Assembly (NCBI GenBank): GCA_002633005.1
Contig: NMRA01000019.1
Coordinates: 1,357,604-1,421,603, forward strand
Length of the DNA stretch: 64,000 nucleotides
Source: Phoronis australis
Taxonomy: Eukaryota; Phoronida; Phoronidae
Direction: 5' to 3'
A program made the position numbers and the translations under genes. Of the stretch, positions 22,301 through 30,746 are shown one piece after another (the first letter of the stretch is position 1; each line of letters opens with the position of its first letter). The notes under the pieces were generated by a model. The model had not been told where the DNA came from. It saw only the letters and a list, made by a program, of their open reading frames with translations, and ran no database searches.

Positions 22301-23237
22301 TTCACAACATAAAGTTGCAATGTAAGTTCTTACCGACATAACCCGCCTTCACCTCAACAGGCAGGTCTAGCTCAGCCTGCAAGAACAGAAGACACATGGT
22401 AAATGTTCCTCACTATAGTCACCTCCACACTCAGACTTACCCTAGGACAACTTGCACTAGATAAGTGTAATTTACCCCACTTCATTTGAGCACCCCCACA
22501 CACACACGTAGCCGATAACCAAGGTAAGGCAGAAGTTGTTGCTCTGTGCATGACAGTGAACAGCTAATGAGAATACAGCGTGCAAAAAACCCGTGTGGAT
22601 GTAAACCGCAGCTCATAATGACTTTCACCTTGCTCAAGGTTTGTGGCCACACAGTGACTAGAAGTGAGACAAGTTACCCAACCTTGATAAGGTGGAGTAA
22701 GTTGTCACAAGTGGGACAAGTCATACTAGTTTGAATAGTGTCCAAACAGCCCTTCAAACCTAGCAACAACTCATTCCAGGAGTAAGTCTGTGAGTGGACG
22801 GCACTTTTAGGACATGATATGGCCACCAAAACTTCTTAACGAAACTGATGAGACATTAACCAGACTGTATGACCAGCATAGTTCATACTGAATATCTATT
22901 ACAAAACAAAACTTCGGAAAAATTCTGAACATTTTAAAATGTAATCAGCCATTGAAAAATAAAGCAAACACGATTTTGTGCAAAACTAAAAGTTTACCGC
23001 AATCAAACAGTATAGAATCTATCACACCAGTAATAAGGACAGCATCTGTCAAATCTGTTGCAAAAACAAAACATAATGCTCCGATTAACTTGATATCAAA
23101 CACAAATACAGTATTCAAAAAAGTATAATTATTTTAGATAAAACCACAAATACTACAACGATTTCAGTAAACAATTAAGAGACTGCAACTTACCAAAGCT
23201 TCAGGTTTTAACTTTAAATCCAACAGCTCTAGTTCCC
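1241..23237 (-). CDS. VPS13: VPS13A/C-type bridge-like lipid transfer protein, N-terminal third (18 exons, partial)
   Basis: VPS13 proteins form long grooved bridges that move phospholipids between membranes at organelle contact sites. Exons on the minus strand, in transcript order: 23194-23237, 22334-22376, 21232-21426, 20699-20757, 19288-19446, 18926-19018, 18327-18384, 17703-17824, 16376-16557, 13918-14062, 13259-13474, 12480-12652, 6245-6336, 5495-5610, 3408-3548, 2819-2965, 1903-1990, 1241-1358. Every junction is GT-AG and phases agree throughout, giving 2191 nt without a stop. Recognisable family blocks are the end of the chorein domain (ELDLPVEVKAGYVGKIKL), NIHIRYEDTVTNPNHPFAFG, SIYWN, a tryptophan-rich stretch before a phosphorylatable acidic linker (GWFWSWW), and LYDKFVIDVTDVKVLLADSG. 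The order matches vertebrate VPS13A and VPS13C, not VPS13B or VPS13D. The first exon (about 33 residues) and everything C-terminal are missing. Most invertebrates have one A/C-type gene, so A versus C is not assigned. Confidence 0.93.
1903..1990 (-). CDS. VPS13: VPS13 exon: LYDKFVIDVTDVKVLLA block
   Basis: 88 nt encoding DLTRSEIEARLYDKFVIDVT and ending VKVLLADS plus one base. Matches the I-D-AYDKFDVEIKNVQLL-A region. Acceptor CACTGCAG, donor TCTG|GTGAGA. Confidence 0.95.
2351..2427 (-). repeat. tRNA-like head of a SINE
   Basis: Read on the minus strand, the segment has a clear A box (TAGCTCAGTGGTAAGAGC), a five-pair anticodon stem with a 7-base loop (CTGACAA, nominal anticodon GAC), and a B box (GGTTCGATTCC). 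The T stem and acceptor stem pair poorly, and the unit continues into non-tRNA sequence at 2330-2350. This fits a tRNA-derived SINE or tRNA pseudogene rather than a working tRNA gene. It lies in a VPS13 intron. Confidence 0.72.
2819..2965 (-). CDS. VPS13: VPS13 exon: PYVVVPEHG and VVDFGHLKV block
   Basis: 147 nt, phase 0/0, encoding TIDLSVDLMSPYVVVPEHGT, then LQRGGNVVVVDFGHLKVRSE and ending DSLE. Matches LDLKINLKASYIIVPQ-G--------LLLDLGHLKV of VPS13A. Acceptor TTCCAG, donor GAG|GTTTGT. Confidence 0.96.
3408..3548 (-). CDS. VPS13: VPS13 exon: ISFFHIPNLNMDEV helix pair
   Basis: 141 nt, phase 0/0, encoding HAVSQVISFFHIPNLNMDEV, then AAASYAWERVSKYSLAGLQY and AVQTHK. Matches VVEFF----LDLEQ-TSATL-KLEE-K-RTATGL-HIIETRK of VPS13C. 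Acceptor ATTTCAG, donor AAG|GTATTA. Confidence 0.93.
4210..4845 (+). pseudogene. Gypsy pol remnant: RT thumb/connection and RNase H
   Basis: The first frame (about 4210-4505) carries YLGHVIGQG and the thumb motif RHFLGMIGHYRKFCKNFA. After a small deletion/frameshift the RNase H part reads AAGAVLLQ, VAYFSKKFSKHQRNYSTIEK, then VYTDHNLLVFLSKM and, past another break, NWSLTLQEHD and NVIADCLTR. These are standard Ty3/Gypsy RT-RNase H motifs of the NYSTIEKE subtype common in animals. No integrase is present between RNase H and the 3' LTR. Not functional. Confidence 0.9.
4951..5335 (+). repeat. 3' LTR of the Gypsy element
   Basis: A 385-bp LTR immediately after a purine-rich tract (GGTGGGAAG, 4942-4950), which is the expected polypurine primer site. 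Its first about 155 bp repeat the 4054-4208 segment. It ends TACGTAACA, followed by the GTGG target duplication. Confidence 0.88.
5495..5610 (-). CDS. VPS13: VPS13 exon: LLRMTFDVNPV and VEIVYDE block
   Basis: 116 nt encoding (A)PDQDSALLRMTFDVNPVHVE, then ADFALDLGVQRVEIVYDE. Matches LLKIKFETNPED----PVEVIYDA of VPS13C. Acceptor GTTTACAG, donor GATGAG|GTGGGA. A Gypsy remnant ends 160 bp away on the left. Confidence 0.95.
6245..6336 (-). CDS. VPS13: VPS13 exon: VTGKAHSLSIEGA segment
   Basis: 92 nt encoding (R)VTGKAHSLSIEGASADHEMV and then SIITSDIGSYG. It follows a 6.1-kb intron yet phases match exactly (phase 2 into 1), and the joined protein aligns without a gap to the vertebrate K-E-KI-S-YITGL region, so no exon seems to be missed in that intron. 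Donor TATG|GTAGGT. Confidence 0.87.
7485..7945 (+). mobile_element. Non-LTR retrotransposon 3' end (RT C-terminus, 3' UTR, tail)
   Basis: The plus strand reads FDDRICCLCHTGQVKTEQHF LFEC, a C-x2-C-(n)-H-x4-C zinc knuckle of the kind ending ORF2 of many non-LTR retrotransposons, followed by a frame with one stop (about 7648) and a 3' UTR. It ends with AATAAAAAA-like sequence and a short (TTAC)n tail at 7918-7938. A 5'-truncated, degenerate copy. Confidence 0.7.
8226..8288. repeat. 32-bp tandem duplication
   Basis: Two adjacent copies (8226-8257 and 8258-8288) of a unit beginning GAAATGATGCC and ending CCCATACAGA differ at only two sites in the core. Confidence 0.85.
9292..9324. repeat. Poly-G homopolymer with one N
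   Basis: About 33 bases of G with an N at 9304. Its true length is unlikely to be resolved. Likely an assembly-limited homopolymer in a VPS13 intron. Confidence 0.9.
12480..12652 (-). CDS. VPS13: VPS13 exon: YVEHAVQLELSEVSLTL segment
   Basis: 173 nt encoding IYEFTPSLDISQYVEHAVQL and continuing to FENRPGSDGF. Acceptor TTATACAG, donor TTCAG|GTACAC, phase 2. Corresponds to the LPK-YVAHIMTLKLVSTSVTI to QRPGAQALK stretch of VPS13C. Confidence 0.9.
13259..13474 (-). CDS. VPS13: VPS13 exon: tryptophan-rich loop, SSDEKEILYSRIGY
   Basis: 216 nt, phase 0/0. It runs from FEKEAP through a basic stretch (RAARKRKEKG), GWFWSWW, the serine/acidic loop SSSSDSEDE, and LSSDEKEILYSRIGYTED. The family pattern is GWF-WLW, acidic loop, LTPEEK--L--AIGYSE. 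The serine/aspartate loop looks like a casein-kinase-type phosphosite by composition (inference). Donor CCTGCT|GTGAGT. Confidence 0.95.
13918..14062 (-). CDS. VPS13: VPS13 exon: YK-YKK helix and LDVVNIILAQEQAKLE
   Basis: 145 nt encoding (R)AWYKQYKQIYKKKLEYPDDK and ending LDVVNIILAQEQAKLE. This is the YKELYKKKL---LEKTLDVLNI-IAR block of the family. Acceptor TCCCCAG, donor GGAG|GTGAGA. Confidence 0.95.
15030..15384. repeat. Dispersed repeat with GGAC tetranucleotide core and terminal palindrome
   Basis: The order is: CTAGAGGCA-type direct repeats around an N gap (15086-15167), a block 15168-15280, a (GGAC)n tract at about 15281-15326, and a 30-bp near-perfect palindrome at 15341-15370 (ATGCGTCCACATAT / ATATGTGGGCGCAT). 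A diverged copy in the opposite orientation lies at about 48430-49045 in CLYBL intron 5 and shares the ATATGTGG end, the GCTGCTGTTTC block, the AAATTTGG-CAGGTATGTTCC block and the CCTAGTGGCAATTTTA unit. Confidence 0.75.
15384..15790 (+). repeat. Dispersed repeat C, copy 1
   Basis: Contains TTAACTCTGATCAGC, CCACCGAGTA, a TTTTTTCCAGTTGAATACCG block and GTGACTTCCTTGT. The same blocks, in the same order and reversed, occur at 35550-36050. It directly abuts the GGAC-repeat unit on its left. Confidence 0.8.
16085..16320. repeat. Dispersed repeat A, copy 1
   Basis: About 235 bp containing ATCCAAGTTCTGTACCACAG, a poly-purine middle, and TTTTGTCCAAAATTAATGAG. Related copies lie at about 33010-33235, 33640-33945 (reversed), 34200-34400 and 51485-51690. 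No terminal repeats or coding sequence are recognisable. Confidence 0.7.
16376..16557 (-). CDS. VPS13: VPS13 exon: RKY-P and WWKYA block
   Basis: 182 nt starting FLNVISLVDSLQFMAINEQF, then RKYAPTVSVKGNASQWWKYA and ending ERIKQH. The RKY/F-P---WW-YA---VLE order is diagnostic for VPS13A/C. Donor CACAG|GTGATG, phase 2. Confidence 0.96.
17703..17824 (-). CDS. VPS13: VPS13 exon: LRPVSAQCTLVLN block
   Basis: 122 nt encoding (I)LRPVSAQCTLVLNKSGDFSS through KLRVNMALDDIDLLLSRQQ. Acceptor TTTCTTCAG, donor CAACAG|GTAAAA. Corresponds to the F-PISA-AKL-MN and IELHNIAIE-KPQY region of VPS13A. Confidence 0.92.
18327..18384 (-). CDS. VPS13: VPS13 exon: short helical segment
   Basis: 58 nt encoding NLLKQSLTTKVILEEHFNY plus one base. 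Acceptor ATTTTTAG, donor CTACA|GTAAGT. The phase-1 end joins to the next exon to make an isoleucine codon (NY-ILRPVSA), matching NYQYIFQPISA in vertebrates. Sequence conservation is low, so the call rests mainly on position and phase. Confidence 0.8.
18926..19018 (-). CDS. VPS13: VPS13 exon: LNTLSIYWN block
   Basis: 93 nt, phase 0/0, encoding IVKLNTLSIYWNPYQQESSL and 11 more residues to EAWR. Acceptor CTCAACAG, donor GGAGG|GTAACT. It fills the position of the LIRLDSLSAYWN block in vertebrate VPS13C. It has no long ORF of its own and was found because the flanking exons required it. Confidence 0.88.
19288..19446 (-). CDS. VPS13: VPS13 exon: VEIRNIHIRYEDTVTNP block
   Basis: 159 nt, phase 0 at both ends, encoding VEIRNIHIRYEDTVTNPNHP, then FAFGITLTDLSAFTTDSKW and ending MVYK. 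IHIRYED and F-FGI-L are the family signature. Acceptor TTAACCAG, donor AAG|GTGTGT. Confidence 0.96.
20699..20757 (-). CDS. VPS13: VPS13 exon: FFEKLAMAIVKNIQ segment
   Basis: 59 nt encoding EDDDPTFFEKLAMAIVKNIQ. Acceptor TTTCTACAG, donor CAG|GTAAAT. Equivalent to the DTFVEKLATQVIKNLQ helix of vertebrate VPS13A/C. Confidence 0.94.
20925..21120. mobile_element. Palindromic MITE in a VPS13 intron
   Basis: The left arm (about 20925-20995) and the right arm (about 21045-21120) are inverted copies. Reading inward, both carry TATTC-CGCA-TCGCCAT, GAGCC, TTTTAGGTTT and AACAAT-CATTT, with several mismatches and a 2-bp indel. About 196 bp in all, no coding capacity, fitting a non-autonomous DNA transposon able to fold into a long hairpin. 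The flanking dinucleotide TA is compatible with a TA target, but this is not firmly defined. It sits between the exons ending at 20757 and starting at 21232. Confidence 0.78.
21232..21426 (-). CDS. VPS13: VPS13 exon: chorein domain end and linker helix
   Basis: 195 nt starting GKIKLDLPLTDLFGKPVKVV and passing through EDVFMLAGP, DREYDPQIEEQLQLARKL to KESVTQ. Acceptor CACCGCAG, donor CAAG|GTAGTT. The IPWKNLY-PVEA-type segment of vertebrates is here LPLTDLFGKPVK. The charged helix after it corresponds to the EEKQLMEAKQ-type helix of VPS13A. Confidence 0.95.
22334..22376 (-). CDS. VPS13: VPS13 exon: chorein domain, LDLPVEVKAGYVG block
   Basis: 43 nt encoding AELDLPVEVKAGYV plus the first base of a glycine codon; acceptor TTCTTGCAG, donor GTCG|GTAAGAA. 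Matches the highly conserved LPFKVKVGHIG-type block of VPS13 proteins. Confidence 0.92.
23194..23237 (-). CDS. VPS13: VPS13 exon: start of visible chorein domain
   Basis: 44 nt encoding GELELLDLKLKPEAL. Acceptor TTTTAG, donor TTTG|GTAAG. It begins two bases into a codon, so an upstream exon ending in phase 1 must exist. It corresponds to the short second coding exon of VPS13A (the segment after the GIW motif). This is the most 5' exon I can identify. Confidence 0.88.
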
Positions 23238-26200
23238 CTAAAACAGAAAAAGTGAACTTTCATCTCAAGAAGCTTAAAAGTAGGTCAGGGCACAGGTGAT
23301 GGTGCTGTACAAACAAAAAATACTCGGTGTCAACATCAATACGTTGAAAATTGAAAGTGTGTGATTATATATTTTAAGGCTTCATCTTTCAATGAGGTGA
23401 AAAAAAGCTGCTTTCAGTCAAACCGAAGCTCACAGTCAGTATGAATCAACACAGAAACTCCTGCCGACCCAGTGGATAAATTTAATTTCACCACCACATC
23501 AAAATATATAGTCAAGTTCCCCTGGGTTAAAAGACAAAAAGTATCTCAACTTAACTTTATACCCCGACTTTCTGTATTTGTATCAAAAAAGAACTGGCAA
23601 TGTCAGTAATGGTATAGGTAACGTGCCGATTTTCAGATACTGTTACCTAACCCTCCTTAAAACTGAACTAGTTTTCTTAATACCATTAAAAATTAATGTC
23701 ATGGTAAGCCACCACCCTCAGAATTACAGAAAATTACCACACATACCACCAGTTATGTATCCAGTCCCTAGATGTGCGATGGGCTTCATAATGCACTGGG
23801 AATCAATCAACCAACCTTCATCTAAAGCACATCATAACATGCTAAGTCATTACAGACAAGCCCCTATTATGTATCCACCACCTTGTAACCCCAAACCCAG
23901 AGCTGGATAGGTTACAAGCACCGTCTCATCATCTGGGATGTACAATAAATAACTTCGAATACGTGTTGTTGAAACTTCGCAACCGTACGTAAAACTTGTC
24001 GCATTTTTTCACTATTTTTGAGAATTTTTATCCTAGCTTGTTGTGTATTGATGAGACACCAAATTGAAAACTGCTGGTTGACAAAACAAATGAAGAAGTA
24101 CAATGCACCCTGATACCCATTATTAAGAGTATGAAGCTGTATGTATGTGAGGGCCCCTATGGAAAGCAGTGTGAACTGATGCGGCTATCCTCATTGTAAA
24201 TATTAAATAAATAAATGAACATTAATAAACGTTACTCCTTGATTCAATGATGGTAAAATTCTCCAACTCAAGACAGTCTCTAGAATTTGGAACACGGAAA
24301 CTCACAAAAATTGAATTATTTTTATTCTGGAATTTGGGACAAGGGCAATTTTGGCATTCATTGTATTTCTCAAATTTGGAACAAGTTATCAAACTACAGA
24401 GTGACTGTGTAATTTTGCTGCATTTCCAGTGATTATTGAATTTGAAATGGCTGATACTGCCTATTTCTAGAATTTGGGGCAAGCTCCAACCATGAGCAAA
24501 ATTATCAATTTTTCACAGTCCCAAATTGGAGAAGTTTTATTGCAAGGTTTTTAAACATCTGTGGTTACGTCTCCATAAAGTTACAGCTCGAGTTTCATGA
24601 AATTTGATTTGTTGCTCCAACAAACTATTATTGCAAAAATATTTATGTTTCTACACAATGAAACTGTTGAAATTAAGACCGTTGAGAACATTTTTGGTAC
24701 ACCTGATAAAAGTATTTGACAAAATTCGATAAATAGCAAAATTATGAAACGTTAAGAACGACTGTTTGGGTAGTGTCTGGCATCGTATTTTGTAAAATCT
24801 GACAGCAAAAGAACACAGTTAATTAGCAAATAAAATAATTAAATCACTTGTTTGTGCTTTATATTTCATGTTCATACTGACAAAAATATCAATTTACTGG
24901 TGCTCACCAATATTAACAAAAGCATGGACACATTCATATGTTATTGTTAACAGTGACCAATGCTTGACAGATATGTGTAGAATTTTGTCCACGAATCTTT
25001 AAGTGAGAATGCACTGAGGAACTGAATGACAAAATCAGCAATTCTGACTGACCAGTTATGGCCTGCCTCCTACAATGCCGATTAAATTGCTTAACACCTG
25101 AAAGCTAGTCTTGATCTAAGTATAAGGTGCGCCATCCATCAGGTAAGACCCCGGATGCTGTTAAGACAGTACCTACCACTGAGCAGACCCAGACTAAGGT
25201 TGTCAGCATCAAGTCCCTGGATGTACTTGCCAAGGTACTTGTTCAACAAACTGCTCACAATTCCTTCGAACATGACTGCTTTATTCCATCACCAGTCATA
25301 ACTGCAATAGAGTATGTAAGCAATTAAATCACCCATTCTACATTTCAGCAGCTGGTCTAGAAGTTATCAAGAGTATCTAATCATCACTCTGGTAGTGATG
25401 TTTGTGTAGTTTATTTTGGAGGTGTCAACCAGAGGGAGGCTTAAACCTAGTGAGCCCCTATAGACCCTCCACAGTTTTTATTGCTGGTTGCTTGGTTATA
25501 ATTACTAACTGTCAAAGGCAATCACTTGGAGAATACTAACGAGTAGCAGGAGATCATGGTTGTACATAATTTCAAAAAGAAATGGGCTTGTCAACATCTG
25601 ACAGACAGTTATCATGTGCATGTAGTACCTAACATACTTTTTCAGCTTACATTGAAAACAAATTTCTTTTGCAGTGACAAATATTCCATTTAGGTAAACA
25701 TGAGCCAAATTTGTACCTAGCATATTATTTGGTGACAAGACAGCATAGATATAGTCTCTCTAAAGCAGCAATTATATGGGAGACAGCTGTCACAGAGCAA
25801 CTGACACAGAACAGCTGATCTGGCGCAAGTGCTAGGGCTTTATCCAGGATTTCGAAAATAGGGTTTCTAAAATGGGGTTCCCAATATTCCGGAGCGTCCA
25901 TGATTCCAACAAGGCGTTTTAACCCCACCCCCACCACCATTCACCAATAACCCTCTCCCCCCCACACACCTGGTGAGGTTTTTACATCTAAGTTAAGAAA
26001 AATAGCTCCCTTGTATTGAGCTTTTTCACTATAAAAACTGTGTGGATCAAGACTTTTACATCTAAATTTACGAAAACAACCAAATAGCTTACCAAACAGT
26101 AATTACAGATATTGGTTGAACGATGAGTGCACTGTTTTTGGTGATCTCAAGTCAAATTGCTGTTAAAAAGTTTATCATATCATCTTAACTAGCTTTATAT

Positions 26201-28550
26201 TCTGTACAATGAGTCCTCAAAGCTACAATTTCCAACACAAGAAAAATGCACAGATGATGTGTGGTTTATATTTTGGAAACAGGTCTCACTTCTGCTCCAT
26301 ATTAAGACGCATATAGAAAAGCATGAAACAGGCGCAAACTCAAACATTTTAAATGGGGAAATTCTTGTGGCACATCATATTATTAAATAATGACATTTAC
26401 TTTGCTTTTCATGTTTTTAAAAAAGATGAAAAACATGAAATTACAGCTCTGAAACACCAGTTTGGAGTTAAACAAGGTCTGTGTCCCAGTATAAAGTATT
26501 GAATTGCAATTATAATTAGACCACTGAAAGCAAAGACACTCTGAAAACCCGTACACAAAAATTGACAGGTCTACTAAATACTTTGAAAATAGTTTGAACA
26601 TTGCTATATTTTATATACACTGTATATTTCTTTCGAGTCGAAAGGGTCAACTGCTCTCTTGAACAATCCCCATCTTTCATTAACTGGGAGTCTTAGTAAA
26701 CTTACAATGTGAGTGTCCAAAAAATTCTGATTGACATTTGGGTGTCCAAATGTTACATTGGGCGTCCTTGCCAGGGCGTCCAGATTAGTGTTAGAGAGTC
26801 CATTTGGACACCTAGAACGTAGGCTGCATGAAGGCCTGGCAAGTGATCTACAGTAAAGTCGCGTGATTTTTGGACGGCCCGCCATTTTCGACCAAGAATA
26901 AATATTTCCGAAATTAGTTTTTCATAGTCCACGAAATTCGTACAAGGTCCAAAAACTGTTTTTAATGATCTTCGAACTTCGGACAATGTCATAAACGCAG
27001 GATTTTTGCCCAGCGACTTTCNGTAATGTAGAATAAACGAGACTTGAGTGGACCAAGTTGCGCCGTGACAACTAGCACCATGACAACTGTTCGCAGTGTA
27101 AAAACAGCTTGGTTAAAACTCTCAAGAGTGGTGTCACCGGCAAATGTTGTTAAATGCATGAAATCCATTTGGAAATTAACACCAAGGCCAAGGTGAAAAT
27201 GTTGCACAAAAAGCCCAACCACCCACTTCCCTAAGCCACAATATCCTCTGTCAATCAAACAACGCCTCCTGGTTTTCCTTCTATCCATAGCAATGATCTA
27301 TACTTAAGTTAATTAGAAGAACGCCAGAATAACTTAAAGGTTTAATTTATGAATGTTGCCCATGACAACAAAATTCTCATCAAATGATGAACTAGTAGTC
27401 CTGTGAACAAGAAAAATAAAAAAATCACGCAATACATGACCCAAACTTCTAATAGTTTCATCACAGCAAGTTGAATTATGTTTTGTAAAATATATCCAGT
27501 CAAAACAATATTATACATATCATATTTACACATGGCGTTTTTTAGTGAGAAAATCTATCTCTAACCAGCATGTTTCCTGAGATTAGGTCAATGAATCTTA
27601 GCAATCAGTGTGAATGATTGCTGTTATTTATAGTTAAACATGAAACATCCCCAAACAGAGCTACATACAATGATGTAATGTTGCAAACTTAGCTGCTTGA
27701 ATACACATGGCTTAGAAAGCAGATTCAATTTTCATGGCAACTGCCTTTGAGATAACTTCATACTCTAGTAGTCAAGGCAACAGTCTGGCTGAGGTTAAGG
27801 CAAATCCCCAAATAATCATAAATACCTAAGTTTTCAGTCTTCAGCTCTTTTGTTTGAAAACTGCATCCAAAGTGACCAGTCTTCTTAAGTTAAATTGTTT
27901 TAAATGGCCCAAAAACGCAGCTTCAGGCTAACACTGCACGTTCAGTGAATCAACTCTAAAGGTCCCCTGCAGTGCCCATGGAAGACGGGGCTTCCTGGCA
28001 CCTTATCATTTTAAACCATTGTCTTATTACTATTGATCAACTTCCTAGGGCAGACTTCAAAGTTCAAACTGTCACCATAGAGACAGATTACATATAACAA
28101 GGGCAAAACCATGTCATATCTCTAGACTTGACAAGACCAATAATTATCAATGTATGGGTTCGCCAGCACTGAACTCCCAACACAAGATCACGATGTTTTC
28201 CTGAGCAGTCACATACATGTATCTTTCATGGATGCTACATCATGCATGGGCATTTCGAAGTGATAATTAAGAAAAATCGGTATCAGATTATAAGCAGAAA
28301 CTAGCTGTTAACCCAGGTGACTAAACCACTCACATGAGTGGGGAACTTGAAAACACCACCAGTTTCGCATTGGTGAAAACTCTAGCAGTAGCCAGGTAGG
28401 CATGCCGCCTGCAAAAGGCTTCGCCATCCAGTTAGTTTGTTTTCATACCCACCACCATCTAATTTGGTGTGGAAGGAATGCAACTTTAAGTCACCTATTA
28501 TATAAAATGCATCGTTTGCACAAACTCCGTCTCCCCCACTCCACTACAGT
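23238..28550. other. Region 5' of the visible VPS13 exons, no gene identified
   Basis: The first VPS13 exon should lie to the right of 23237, but I found no minus-strand MVFE-type start or GIW motif followed by a phase-1 donor. Present instead: a LINE-type tail (24110-24215), four spaced TAGAATTTGG-like units (24285-24480) and a C-rich hAT-like scar (25840-25975). Short open frames at 26604-27288 (minus) have no family features I recognise. Confidence 0.55.
24110..24215 (+). repeat. LINE-type 3' tail, copy 1
   Basis: Contains GGAAAGCAGTGTGAACTGAT and CCTCATTGTAAATATT and ends in (AAAT)n. A near-identical segment with the same (AAAT)n tail lies at 62375-62465. Simple-repeat tails of this type mark 5'-truncated non-LTR retrotransposon insertions. 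Confidence 0.75.
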
Positions 28551-28689
28551 CACCTTCGTTGTTTCCGTTTCGGCACTGCCTTGGTCACAGGTATTGCACC
28601 GGTCCCCTATTTGGATTCGAGGTGTTCTATTTTTTCGCGCAGGCTGTTTTTTCACCGACACAGAGGGAGGGTGGCCAGTTTCGTACTGG

Positions 28690-28840
28690 CCTTGGTGACG
28701 TCAGTCGGTCGGCTCAAAGGCCTGGGTGACGTCACTGCGTCGGATTAATTTCACTCCCTCCAGTTTCTGTCGCGTATATAATTCATCGGGCCTGTCACCG
28801 CCAAAATTAATGATGCCTCATTAAAAAATTTTTACTCTTC
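28690..28840. promoter_or_regulatory. Possible promoter region with two CRE sites
   Basis: Two perfect CREB/ATF consensus sites TGACGTCA lie at 28696-28703 and 28727-28734, 31 bp apart, in a CpG-richer stretch (about 28550-29330), with a TATATAA-like sequence near 28775. VPS13 is the nearest known minus-strand gene and lacks its first exon, so this is one candidate for its 5' region. No exon could be placed here, so the assignment is speculative. Confidence 0.3.
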
Positions 28841-29427
28841 CTTGAGTAAACTAAATTATTTACCCGGCTGTTGGAAAATTGGGGTTCTTCAGTTATTCTG
28901 CTGCTAAAATTGTGATGCGCTCTTTGGGCGCCATTGCGTCACCTATCGGGCCAATTTCCATGTTCTTCAATCAACTGTGGAGGTTGCGTACATGTCGTAA
29001 CGATCGAAAGTGGTTTCATTTCGTTACAAGTTTTTGCTATTTTAAGACCAAAAAACCCAATTTCAGAAAATACTCTCAAGAGATATCACAAAGTTTTGGG
29101 AAATGGCGCGTATGTGCGCGTGTCACGAGATTGCACTGTTTTCAAAAACGGGCGGCAGATGGGATTTTCCTTTGTTACAAAAGGCAGAGAATTAATTACG
29201 AAAATTTTGTTTACGGGCACTGTCGCTTCATTCCCAGATTCTGCATGCACCCCTGCAGGTTGTTAGCTCTAAGTTTCACGACGAGGTGACAAGCTAAGCA
29301 CCCGGGTTGTGTGAAATTTCGGTGTCTAACACACGGCTATCTAGCTGCATGTTGACGACAGTCTTCACACAGCTAGCTGGCCTTCTACCTCAGTATGAAC
29401 ATTTATGATGCAACTTTTGTAAATACA

Positions 29428-29578
29428 CGCAGGGGCGTATCCAGGATTTTGAGTTGGGAGGAGAGCCACGGTAGATAGAGTATTAGCCAGAATTCGGACC
29501 CCCAACCTGCCAAATGGAATCTGGGAGAAATTTATGGGGGGGCATGGCCCTCTTGGCCTCCCTCTAAATTCACCATTG
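29428..29578 (+). mobile_element. hAT-like MITE, copy 1
   Basis: Begins CAGGGGCGTATCCAGG and ends TAAATTCACCATTG, whose complement is CAATGGTGAATTTA. Such CAGNGGCG-type ends are typical of hAT elements. An inverted homologous copy is at 57913-58074, sharing the GCCAAATGGAATCTGGG and CCCTCTTGGCC blocks. No coding capacity. I could not find a clear 8-bp target duplication. Confidence 0.7.
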
Positions 29579-30329
29579 ACATCTATATTCTTTGTGTATT
29601 ATAATACAATATTTTAAATGCATTTTTAGTTTTCACTTTAAACTGAAGATTATCTGATTACCGTACTTTGTGTTACGGCAGGGTCAAATGTTCTAGAAAG
29701 AAATTTGTACTGCCTAGGGGAAGAATCCCACAGCCACACACCTTAATTGCCTATTAAAATCTGACGGGTGACAGAAATTCTGCTTGAAGCTTCGAACACG
29801 GTCTCTTCAAGAAGTATTCCTGTCTCGTGCGATGAACACTCGATCGGTTCACTCTTAGGTGTAGCTATTTCCTCTTGGCGTTTCCCACTAGCTGCTACCC
29901 ATGCAAAAGCACGAGTAGCGGCTAGTGTAACATTGACATCAGTTGTGTGACCACATTTCCTCAATTACTTAACCTCACTGATAATATTGGAAGCCCAGGG
30001 ATATCAACACTGCTTGTTGGAGTTTCTACGGTATGGTGATCCGGCTGTGGACCAGTTAACTGGAAATTTCTAGATTCATAGTCTGAAGATTCACCACAAG
30101 TTTAAGCTTAGTTGTTTGGGACCAAATAATAAAATCCCAGTCTAATCAGTAAGTGACACTGACAATAACAAGGAGCTGGAGCCTAGATGATCATCTACTT
30201 TGGACTTTCCATACTGGAAAATTTAGTCATGGTGATAATGGGCAGGGAGAAGATGAATTCTTATGGCCTAAAGATGGGCTTTGTGTTTTGCATAGTTACC
30301 TCGCCTTTCAATCAAAGAGAGTAACAGGT

Positions 30330-30391
30330 ATGTTTCTGTAAACAATGTAAACAGTGTTTTATGTTTCTGTAAACAATGTAAACAGTGTTTT
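30330..30391. repeat. Perfect 31-bp tandem duplication
   Basis: Positions 30330-30360 and 30361-30391 are identical 31-mers starting ATGTTTCTGTAAACAATG. Identity indicates a very recent duplication or an assembly effect. Confidence 0.95.
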
Positions 30392-30687
30392 AAGGGATTA
30401 TCAAAACTTTACAACCTTTGAAACATTAAAAAATGTCTTCCTTATTTTTTGGAAAAAGTGTAGACAGGGATAGGATAAGAAATGCCACGAGAAAAGGTTT
30501 AAAACAACACTTTGAGCAAAAAACTAATTCATTATTGGATTACAATTTGAATTGATAAAACAAAATATACAAAAGAAAAATTAACGTTGAAATTTGTGAA
30601 ACCTAATCACTCTTCAGTCCTTAAGTTGAGATGGCATGGCAGTGTAACACTCTCCACTGATGAACAATATGTGACCTCCTGGTACAT

Positions 30688-30746
30688 GAATCTGTGTGTG
30701 TGTGCGTGCGTGCGTGCGTGCGTGTGCCTGTGTGTGTGTGCATGCG
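30688..30746. repeat. TG / TGCG microsatellite
   Basis: Alternating (TG)n and (TGCG)n with small interruptions. Alternating purine-pyrimidine composition. Confidence 0.9.

Noticed and set aside
26604-27288. Three consecutive minus-strand frames, considered as a transposase or gene fragment
   Set aside because: No catalytic or DNA-binding motif, frames do not join by plausible splice sites, and part of the region consists of short GTGTCCAAA-like repeats.
28879-29289. Overlapping 136- and 110-codon plus-strand frames
   Set aside because: They lie in CpG-richer sequence with fewer stops, share no family motif, and two frames are open at once, which suggests composition rather than coding.
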